Source of the DNA: Flavobacterium sp. | GTDB taxonomy: Bacteria; Bacteroidota; Bacteroidia; Flavobacteriales; Flavobacteriaceae | Assembly (NCBI GenBank): GCA_023253295.1 | Contig: JALRGZ010000038.1 | Coordinates: 1 to 9,710, forward strand | Direction of reading: 5' to 3' | DNA: 9,710 nucleotides | Part shown: in pieces, positions 4,952 to 9,710 of the stretch | How the letters are laid out: each line of letters begins with the position of its first letter | Position numbering within the stretch: the stretch's first letter is position 1 | Notes under the pieces: generated by a model | Database searches by the model: none | Told to the model about the DNA's origin: nothing | Seen by the model: only the letters and a program-made list of their open reading frames with translations | Position numbers and translations under genes: made by a program

Positions 4952-6103
4952 TTATTTTTTACTAAGCATTTTATAACTTTCGTCAAGATAAACAAAAAGG
5001 TCTTGACTATGTGGATTTTCGATGGTAGCTTTATGCTCTTTATTTCCTAATCGAACAATGATTAACTGGTCTTCCGGAATAACAATTACATATTGCCCTA
5101 AATGACCACGCATATAAAATAGTTGTTTGTTTTTGTAATTGCTCAGCCACCAGCCGTAACCATATTCAGGCGATTCTTTAAAACGGGGTTTAACAGATTT
5201 GGCTACAAAAGAGCTGTCTAAAATGGTTTTATTATTCCATTTTCCATGTTGCAGATAGAGTTTGCCAAAACGGGCAAAATCTCTGGCATTACTGGCTATA
5301 CAACAAAAAGCTTTTACCAAGTCTTTTTTATCGGTTTGCCAAAAAGCATCACTTTCGGCACCCATAGGTTTCCAGAAAGATTTCGATACATAATCGGCTA
5401 ATTTTTCCCCCGTGGCTTTCTCAATACACATGGCAAGTAGCTGAGTGTTTCCACTTAAGTATTTATAATATTTTCCGGGTTTTTCGATGCCTTTCAGGCC
5501 TAGTATAACCGGAGTTAAATCTTCATCAAAATAGGCTTGGGTAGTAACAGAAAAAGGATTATAATAGGCTTCATCCCAATTCAATCCTGAAGCCATTGAA
5601 GCTAAATCGCCTACGGTGATTTCTGCCGATTTTCCTTTAGAAAATTCAGGAAAAAAATCGCCTACTTTTTGGTTCAAGCTTTTAATTTGTCCATCCATAA
5701 TGGCTTTTCCTAAGGAAGCCGTTACAATACTTTTGGCCATCGAAAAAGAATTCGATTTAGAAGTTGCTGAATAATTATCATAATAGTTTTCGTTCCAGAT
5801 ACTATCGTTTTTGATAATTACAAAAGCAACCGTTCCCATTTCTTTATGTAAAGCTTCTAATCTTTCAGTAGGTTTTACAGTGTTGTAATCTTTAGCCAAA
5901 TTCCAGGGTTGTGGTTGATTGCCTTTTTGAATAATTCGATTGTCAAAGTATTTGTAATCATCTAAAAATGCAGTTGAATGGCCGTTGAGATAGGTAACTC
6001 TCACTGCTCTTATCAAATAATCTTTTTGAAAAGCATACAGCAAAAGGATTACGATGCCAATAAATAGGATCAATCTGATTAGGAATTTTTTGAGTTTTTT
6101 CAT
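4952..6103 (-). CDS. Membrane-anchored serine hydrolase of the beta-lactamase (class C/PBP-like) family
   Basis: The 383 residues show the beta-lactamase-related serine hydrolase fold. SMAK at 121-124 is the SxxK catalytic motif (nucleophile Ser121, Lys124). Residues 213-220, YKYLSGNT, hold the second catalytic motif region (Tyr215, Asn219). HLG at 334-336 replaces the KTG box, as in esterase and peptidase members. An N-terminal basic stretch and hydrophobic segment (residues 8-24) without a lipobox cysteine predict a signal anchor with the catalytic domain in the periplasm. Substrates in this family range from peptides to esters and peptidoglycan, so neither antibiotic resistance nor a precise substrate should be assumed. 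It is first in a three-gene run with the exonuclease and AlkZ-like genes; the functional link is not obvious. The ATG at 6103 is followed by MKKLKKFLIRL, a natural signal start. Confidence 0.87.
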   Translation of the reverse strand: MKKLKKFLIRLILFIGIVILLLYAFQKDYLIRAVRVTYLNGHSTAFLDDYKYFDNRIIQKGNQPQPWNLAKDYNTVKPTERLEALHKEMGTVAFVIIKNDSIWNENYYDNYSATSKSNSFSMAKSIVTASLGKAIMDGQIKSLNQKVGDFFPEFSKGKSAEITVGDLASMASGLNWDEAYYNPFSVTTQAYFDEDLTPVILGLKGIEKPGKYYKYLSGNTQLLAMCIEKATGEKLADYVSKSFWKPMGAESDAFWQTDKKDLVKAFCCIASNARDFARFGKLYLQHGKWNNKTILDSSFVAKSVKPRFKESPEYGYGWWLSNYKNKQLFYMRGHLGQYVIVIPEDQLIIVRLGNKEHKATIENPHSQDLFVYLDESYKMLSKK

Positions 6104-6177
6104 GGGTTTTCAATTAGCTTCAGTACGAATTTACATAAAAAAAGATAACTGAAATTATCAATTATACTTTTAATTAA

Positions 6178-6273
6178 ACCATTAAGGAGTTAAGATTCTT
6201 CGTTTTGTTTGCGTAAAACTTTGTACCCTTTGTGGTAAGGTAAAATCTTAATTTACCTTAATTTCTTAATGGT
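6178..6273. repeat. Long imperfect inverted repeat between ogt and the hydrolase gene
   Basis: ACCATTAAG (6178-6186) pairs with CTTAATGGT (6265-6273), and TTAAGATT (6190-6197) pairs with AATCTTAA (6244-6251); the right arm carries an extra stretch of about 10 bases. The loop holds short degenerate copies of CTTTGTNCC/CTTTGTGGT. It lies in the 205-base gap downstream of ogt and upstream of the hydrolase gene, so it may end transcription of lysR-ogt. I suspect a dispersed flavobacterial intergenic repeat but cannot show other copies here. No TANNTTTG promoter was found in this gap. Confidence 0.5.
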
Positions 6274-6308
6274 TAAAATCTGTTAAAGGTTAATTGTATT
6301 GTTATTGT

Positions 6309-6797
6309 TTAAAATAACAATTCTTGTTTTCGTGCGGGATTTTCGTGTTCCAATAACCATTTTTTGCGCCACAATCCGCCTGCATAACCCGTGAGTGAAC
6401 CATCGGTGCCAATGACCCTGTGACATGGCACTACAATCCAAAGCGGATTTTTACCATTAGCAGTTGCTACTGCGCGAATGGCTTTGACATCGCCTAATTT
6501 TTTGGATAAATCCAAATAGCTCATGGTTTTTCCAAACGGAATTTCGATTAAGGCTTGCCATACCTTTTGTTGAAAATCGGTTCCTTTTGGATTCATTTTG
6601 AAATCAAAATTAGTTCTTTTTCCATCAAAATAGTCCTGAAGTTGTTTCACGGCTTCTTCTAAAACAGCAGGAATAGATTCGGATATCTCTCCTTTATCCT
6701 GAATGGAGATTTCCGAGATTCCTTTTTCATCGCCGATGATTGCTGCAATTCCTAAAGGAGTTTGGAAATGGGCAATTGTATTTTCGTTAGTACTCAT
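6309..6797 (-). CDS. ogt: Methylated-DNA--protein-cysteine methyltransferase (O6-alkylguanine-DNA alkyltransferase)
   Basis: A suicide repair protein that moves the alkyl group from O6-alkylguanine or O4-alkylthymine to its own cysteine. PCHRV at 124-128 holds the acceptor Cys125. TDFQQKVWQAL at 73-83 and the AIRAVATANGKNPLW segment at 107-120 form the DNA-binding helix and arginine-finger region. GYAGGLWRKKWLLEHE at 137-152 is the C-terminal family motif. At 162 residues it is a single-function Ogt type with no Ada N-terminal zinc or AraC domain. Its ATG (6797-6795) lies inside the end of lysR: the two genes overlap by 11 bases, so it is probably translationally coupled to lysR and co-expressed with it rather than under an Ada-type response. 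The reading frame is complete. Confidence 0.94.
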   Translation of the reverse strand: MSTNENTIAHFQTPLGIAAIIGDEKGISEISIQDKGEISESIPAVLEEAVKQLQDYFDGKRTNFDFKMNPKGTDFQQKVWQALIEIPFGKTMSYLDLSKKLGDVKAIRAVATANGKNPLWIVVPCHRVIGTDGSLTGYAGGLWRKKWLLEHENPARKQELLF

Positions 6798-7680
6798 CTT
6801 TTAGGTTTTGTTTCGTTAGAAATTGTATGGCTAATTTCGAAATTTCTGACGGATTTCCCTTTGGTGTAACCAATAAAATATCGGTAAAATGATCTGCTTT
6901 TTTGAGCTCTAAAAATTCCAATTCAGGATAATTATGACTTTTCATGATAGCGGTAGGCACAATTGAAATTCCCAATCCATTTTTGACCAATTGGATAATC
7001 GATGAAATGTTATTGGATTCATGCACCACTTTGGGTTTAAAACCATATTGGGCACAAATTTCTAATAAGGAATCGTAAAAATAGGGAGCATAGTCTTTGT
7101 TGAAAAAGACAAAAGTAGCCTTTTTTAATTGCTCTAAATCGGCTTCGGAAGTAATGCTGTAATTATTCCGATTATAAACCAATGAAAAACTGTCTTTGAA
7201 CCACAAATGCGAATCGATTTTGGGTGAATGCAAGGGTGCGCGAATAATTCCAAAGTCGATTTTTCCTTCTTCTAAAGCAGCAATTTGCTTGACTGTGGGA
7301 ACTTCATACAATCGAAAATTAACATAAGGATATTGAGCCGACAAAAACTGAATTAATGCCGAAATATCTCCCGAAAAAGTGGTGCTCACGTAAGCAATTC
7401 GGAATTCGCCGCTTTGATTCTCGCTAATTTTTTTGGTTGTGGCATTAATTCGCTCTAGATTTTGAATCAATTCCTGAATCTCTTTTAGGTAATATTTGCC
7501 TGCATCGGTAAGGATTACCCGTTTGTTATTGCGCTCAAAAAGCGTCGCGCCAAGTTCATTTTCTAATTCTTTAATCTGACGGCTTAAGGGTGGTTGAGAA
7601 ATGAATAGCTTTTCGGCAGCACGAACAAAGCTGAGTTCTTCGGCTAATTTCAGGAAATATTTTAAGTGACGTAATTCCAT
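6787..7680 (-). CDS. LysR-type transcriptional regulator
   Basis: This 297-residue regulator has the standard LysR layout: a winged helix-turn-helix at residues 1-60 (ELRHLKYFLKLAEELSFVRA, then LFISQPPLSRQIKELE at 25-40), a linker helix to about 88, and a two-lobed effector-binding domain from about 90 (FRIAYVST) to 290. The SQPPLSRQI recognition helix resembles that of the BenM/CatM/CbbR type, which binds ATAC-N7-GTAT. Exactly such a site lies 2 bases upstream of this gene's start, in the gap shared with the divergent methyltransferase operon. The arrangement predicts autorepression and effector-dependent activation of the divergent genes. The effector cannot be read from the sequence. It overlaps ogt at its 3' end. 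The ATG at 7680 gives the usual MELRHLKYF start. Confidence 0.93.
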   Translation of the reverse strand: MELRHLKYFLKLAEELSFVRAAEKLFISQPPLSRQIKELENELGATLFERNNKRVILTDAGKYYLKEIQELIQNLERINATTKKISENQSGEFRIAYVSTTFSGDISALIQFLSAQYPYVNFRLYEVPTVKQIAALEEGKIDFGIIRAPLHSPKIDSHLWFKDSFSLVYNRNNYSITSEADLEQLKKATFVFFNKDYAPYFYDSLLEICAQYGFKPKVVHESNNISSIIQLVKNGLGISIVPTAIMKSHNYPELEFLELKKADHFTDILLVTPKGNPSEISKLAIQFLTKQNLKDEY

Positions 7681-7721
7681 AAATACTTTTTAGGTATTAA
7701 TAATTAACAAATTAAGTATTT
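7681..7721. promoter_or_regulatory. LysR-type operator: ATAC-N7-GTAT box plus second half-site
   Basis: ATAC (7683-7686), seven bases, GTAT (7694-7697) is a perfect T-N11-A LysR box, as known for BenM/CatM-like regulators. A second GTAT (7716-7719) with a weak partner TAAC (7705-7708) is centred 22 bases away, about two helical turns, like the recognition and activation sites of this family. In addition, AAATACTT (7681-7688) and AAGTATTT (7714-7721) are perfect inverted arms. The site is just upstream of lysR and about 40-75 bases upstream of the divergent gene. Binding is inferred, not shown. Confidence 0.6.
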
Positions 7722-7742
7722 TTATGTCATATATAAAAATTA

Positions 7743-7750
7743 TAGGTTTG
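7743..7750 (+). promoter_or_regulatory. -7 element (TAGGTTTG) of the divergent methyltransferase operon
   Basis: An exact TANNTTTG match. No TTG -33 element lies 17-23 bases upstream, where TTATG occurs; that would fit a promoter needing the LysR activator. Transcription would start about 7754-7757, leaving almost no leader for the ATG at 7760. This is an argument for the alternative start at 7772. Confidence 0.5.
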
Positions 7751-7759
7751 TAAAAGAAA

Positions 7760-8395
7760 ATGAAAACTATTATGGAACAATTTTGGAAAGACAGATGGAA
7801 CGAAAGATATAGCAATAAAGAGTTTGCTTATGGCGAAGAGCCTAATAAATACCTTAAAAAAGAGCTAGATAAACTAAAAGCAGGAACTATTCTTTTTCCT
7901 GCAGAAGGAGAAGGTCGCAATGCTGTTTATGCTGCTAAAATGGGGTGGAATGTTTTTGCGTTTGACATAAGTGTAGAAGGAAAAAAGAAAGCATTGCATC
8001 TGGCAGCATCCAATGATGTTAAAATTAATTATGAGGTTGGCGAATTAGAGTCAATAGATTATGAACTTGAACAGTTTGATGCAATAGGACTTATTTATGC
8101 TCATTTTCCCGCTGCGATTAAATCACATAATCACAAGATTTTAGATCAATATTTACGTAAAGGAGGAGTTGTTATTTTTGAATCTTTCAGCAAAAAACAT
8201 CTTAGTTATGTTCAAAAGGATGAGAAAGCTGGAGGTCCAAAAGATATCGACTCGTTATTCTCAATTGAGGAAATAAAAGCGGATTTTTCTAATTATGATT
8301 TTGAAGAATTGGTGGAAATGGAAATTGAACTTAACGAAGGATTATTCCACAATGGAAAAGGATCAGTAATACGATTTGTAGGACGCAAAAAATAA
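7760..8395 (+). CDS. SAM-dependent methyltransferase, TehB/thiopurine-methyltransferase-like
   Basis: The 211 residues form a small class I methyltransferase. SAM motif I is LFPAEGEGRNAVYAAKMGW at 45-63, the PxxGxGRN form typical of TehB- and thiopurine-type enzymes that act on small molecules such as tellurite, selenium or thiol compounds. The acidic ribose-binding residue is Asp69 (FAFDIS); motif IV lies around IGLIYAHFP at 109-117. The substrate is unknown. Two starts are possible: ATG 7760 (A-rich leader AAAAGAAA) and ATG 7772 (MEQFWKDRWNERY, closer to the usual family N-terminus and better placed relative to the -7 element). It is first in a two-gene operon divergent from lysR, the typical position of a LysR target. 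It is not obviously horizontally acquired: composition resembles its neighbours. Confidence 0.83.
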   Translation: MKTIMEQFWKDRWNERYSNKEFAYGEEPNKYLKKELDKLKAGTILFPAEGEGRNAVYAAKMGWNVFAFDISVEGKKKALHLAASNDVKINYEVGELESIDYELEQFDAIGLIYAHFPAAIKSHNHKILDQYLRKGGVVIFESFSKKHLSYVQKDEKAGGPKDIDSLFSIEEIKADFSNYDFEELVEMEIELNEGLFHNGKGSVIRFVGRKK

Positions 8396-8405
8396 AATTG
8401 AAATC

Positions 8406-9113
8406 ATGAAAAAATCAACAGTTGCAGAAATCAGAGAACGTTTTGATAATGAGGTAGAACGTTTTTCTAATTTAGAAACGGGGCAAGTGGCTACTATGGA
8501 TGCTACCATTGCTTTGGAATTAATTACAAGTGCGGCAAAAGCTGTAAAACCAAATGCCAAAAGTATTTTGGATTTAGGTTGCGGAGCGGGAAATTATACC
8601 TTAAAGATGCTTTCTAAAGTGGCTGATTTAGATTGTACTTTGATTGATTTGAGTCAGAATATGTTGGACAAAGCTAAAGAGCGGGTTTCAGGAGAAACGT
8701 CTGGTAATGTAAAAATTATACAAGGAGATATTCGTGACATTAATTTGCCAAAAAATCAGTTTGATATTATTTTGGCAGGTGCCGTTTTACATCATTTACG
8801 TGAAGATTCCGATTGGGAAACAGTGTTTCAAAAATTGTTCGACAGCTTAACACCTGGAGGCTGTTTTTTAATTTCGGATTTGGTAATACAGAATCATGCT
8901 GAAGTAAATCAATTGGTTTGGAAAATGTATGCTAATTATTTGACGAATATAGGAGGGAAGGAATACCAACAAAAGGTTTTTGATTATATCGAAAAGGAAG
9001 ATACACCACGCTCGATGAGTTATCAATTGGACTTGATGAAAAAAGTTGGTTTCTCTTCGGTAGAGATATTACATAAAAACGTTTGTTTTGGCGCTTTTGG
9101 AGGAATTAAATAA
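8406..9113 (+). CDS. Class I SAM-dependent methyltransferase
   Basis: This 235-residue class I methyltransferase has motif I LDLGCGAGNY at 55-64, the acidic motif II residue Asp81 (TLIDLS), GDIRD at 107-111 and LHHLRED at 128-134. The N-terminal RERFDNEVERFSNLETGQ and C-terminal DTPRSMSYQLDLMKKVGF segments look like a distinct bacterial family sometimes annotated as CmoA- or UbiE-like. I do not see enough to claim tRNA or quinone modification. It starts 10 bases after the stop of the preceding methyltransferase gene, so the two are co-transcribed, and the operon ends in a strong terminator directly behind it. The pair may modify successive positions of one compound or simply share a signal read by the LysR protein. 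The reading frame is complete. Confidence 0.87.
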   Translation: MKKSTVAEIRERFDNEVERFSNLETGQVATMDATIALELITSAAKAVKPNAKSILDLGCGAGNYTLKMLSKVADLDCTLIDLSQNMLDKAKERVSGETSGNVKIIQGDIRDINLPKNQFDIILAGAVLHHLREDSDWETVFQKLFDSLTPGGCFLISDLVIQNHAEVNQLVWKMYANYLTNIGGKEYQQKVFDYIEKEDTPRSMSYQLDLMKKVGFSSVEILHKNVCFGAFGGIK

Positions 9114-9116
9114 ACA

Positions 9117-9148
9117 AAAAACCCTTTCCTGCAAATGAAAGGGTTTTT
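9117..9148. terminator. Strong symmetrical (bidirectional) terminator
   Basis: AAAAACCCTTTC (9117-9128) pairs perfectly with GAAAGGGTTTTT (9137-9148): 12 bp with an 8-base loop (CTGCAAAT). Each strand ends in a T5 run. It begins 3 bases after the methyltransferase stop codon and 22 bases beyond the stop of the convergent minus-strand dehydrogenase remnant, so it serves both. Confidence 0.95.
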
Positions 9149-9170
9149 GAGTATTATTAAGTGTGTTTTA

Positions 9171-9299
9171 TTAGCAAACAGCAGTTTCGATAGTTTCGTT
9201 GAAAGGAAGGTTGAAAGCTTCAGCTACTCCTTTGTAAAGAATTTTACCGTTAGCAATGTTTAAACCTTTTTTCAATTCTTCATTCTCAGCACATGCTTT
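9171..9299 (-). pseudogene. ald: 3' end of a probable alanine dehydrogenase gene, cut at the junction
   Basis: Forty-two codons read KACAENEELKK, GLNIANGKILYKGVAEAFNLPF, ending TAVC and TAA (9173-9171). GLN-x3-GK-x3-Y-x2-VAEAFNLP is the C-terminal pattern of NAD-dependent alanine dehydrogenases, which interconvert alanine and pyruvate. Upstream the frame meets TGA at 9302-9300, and the sequence changes to unrelated AT-rich DNA. A full enzyme has about 370-400 residues, so almost all of the gene is absent. Composition and the shared terminator tie this piece to the flavobacterial part. Either the gene was broken by a real rearrangement or the assembly joins two genomes here. Family identification rests on a short C-terminus. 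Confidence 0.7.
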
Positions 9300-9507
9300 T
9301 CAAGATTACTTTTCTTTCTTTATTCGTTGATTTTGGCAAAGCTCTTTTAATATTATTATCAGCTGTTCGATTTGATCTAAATAATGGCCCAAAAATATAC
9401 ATTATATAACCAGATAATTTAGAGGATAATTTTAACCCTAAAAATTTAAAAAAAATAAATAAAGTAATGATAATTAAAAATTGTAAAAAATATTTAATGT
9501 TTTTCAT
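9286..9507 (-). pseudogene. N-terminal part of an LpxL/HtrB-type lipid A acyltransferase, cut at the junction
   Basis: Translation from ATG 9507 begins MKNIKYFLQFLIIITLFIFF, an N-terminal membrane anchor, followed by GPLFRSNRTADNNIKRALP and TNKERKVILKSM (ending at residue 72). This is the start pattern of lipid A late acyltransferases, which add acyl chains to the Kdo-lipid A precursor at the inner membrane. Family members continue MW-x-N(Y/F)GR and are about 290-310 residues. Here the frame ends MC-TGA at 9286, exactly where the dehydrogenase remnant begins, so the true tract ends about 9289-9300. Its start overlaps the end of the upstream kinase gene by 14 bases. The ~20% G+C and Lys/Ile/Asn-rich protein resemble SAR11-type alphaproteobacteria, not the rest of the window. 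Confidence 0.75.
9289..9300. other. Junction between flavobacterial and very AT-rich foreign sequence
   Basis: Two unrelated minus-strand genes are cut within the same dozen bases. The acyltransferase reads AAA-AGC-ATG-TG(C) where TGG is expected. The dehydrogenase reads AAA-GCA-TGT-GCT from the same bases in another frame. The stretch AAAAGCATGTG could belong to both, consistent with a microhomology or overlap join. Confidence 0.65.
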
Positions 9508-9710
9508 TAATCTTAGATTTAAGAAATTTTATCAAATTAATTTCGTTATCGATAATTAAATCGATATCAATATATTTAATTTTTTTTCTATATATTTTGG
9601 GAATTTTTGTAAAATCCTTTTCAGTTGTAATTATTAAGGCAGAGTGTATCTTTGCTATATCTATTATCTTTTTAAAATCATCATCTGAATAATTGTAATG
9701 ATCTGAAAAG
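9494..9710 (-). CDS. lpxK: Tetraacyldisaccharide 4'-kinase (LpxK), C-terminal part (runs off the window)
   Basis: LpxK phosphorylates the 4' position of the lipid A disaccharide at the inner membrane. The last 71 codons are visible, ending in TAA at 9496-9494. FSDHYNYSDDDFKKI at the start and LIITTEKDFTKIP at 25-37 match the conserved FxDHxxY and TTEKD segments of the LpxK C-terminal lobe. The remainder lies beyond the window. The stop codon overlaps the following acyltransferase start by 14 bases, and lpxK next to an LpxL-type gene is a known arrangement in alphaproteobacteria. Lys/Ile-rich codon use (AAA, ATA, TTA) and low G+C contrast with the flavobacterial genes to the left. Confidence 0.78.
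   Translation of the reverse strand, partial: FSDHYNYSDDDFKKIIDIAKIHSALIITTEKDFTKIPKIYRKKIKYIDIDLIIDNEINLIKFLKSKINEKH

Noticed and set aside
4952..6103. True beta-lactamase giving antibiotic resistance
   Set aside because: The SxxK motif is present, but HLG replaces the KTG box and the second motif sits in YLSGN, as in general serine hydrolases of this superfamily. Resistance cannot be inferred.
8363..8560. Minus-strand ORF overlapping both methyltransferase genes
   Set aside because: It is antisense to two well supported coding regions and lacks motifs or start context.

Overview
The window reads as chromosomal DNA of a Flavobacterium-like member of the Bacteroidota. The evidence is the AT-rich but not extreme composition, A-rich gene leaders without clear Shine-Dalgarno sequences, TANNTTTG-type -7 promoter elements, and the family make-up (one-component class I fumarase, fused SpmA-SpmB membrane protein, PolB-exonuclease-like DEDDy nuclease). 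The last ~410 bases are different: about 20% G+C by my count, with two lipid A genes resembling those of very AT-rich alphaproteobacteria (SAR11-like). They are joined in mid-gene to the flavobacterial sequence.

Layout. 1-346: 5' part of a class I fumarate hydratase gene (minus). 455-584: a small stand-alone unit coding a 23-residue membrane peptide with its own terminator (minus). 689-1572: a compact mobile unit, a Y1 (HUH) IS200-like/REP-associated transposase gene embedded in at least ten small palindromes of three sequence families. The ends are a perfect 12-bp inverted repeat, and the two best palindromes form a 27-nt inverted pair around the gene. 1578-3017: SpmA-SpmB fusion carrier-like protein. 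3129-6103: a tight three-gene minus-strand run transcribed in the order serine beta-lactamase-like hydrolase, DEDDy 3'-5' exonuclease, AlkZ-like winged-helix protein with a QAQ motif. 6178-6273: a long imperfect inverted repeat. 6309-7680: lysR and ogt-type O6-alkylguanine-DNA methyltransferase, overlapping by 11 nt. 7681-7759: divergent control region with an ATAC-N7-GTAT LysR-type box. 7760-9113: two plus-strand SAM-dependent methyltransferase genes, closed by a strong symmetrical terminator. 9171-9299: last 42 codons of a probable alanine dehydrogenase. 9286-9710: 5' end of an LpxL/HtrB-type acyltransferase and 3' end of an LpxK-type kinase (minus).

How the genes may work together. The LysR regulator lies back to back with the methyltransferase pair and is translationally coupled to the alkyltransferase, so one regulator may control both arms. 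Three predicted DNA-maintenance proteins (Ogt, DEDDy exonuclease, AlkZ-like glycosylase) lie within about 3.7 kb on the same strand, suggesting but not proving an alkylation-damage neighbourhood. The palindrome-transposase unit is the most unusual structure. The join near 9289-9300 may be an assembly chimera and should be resolved before the end of the window is interpreted biologically.
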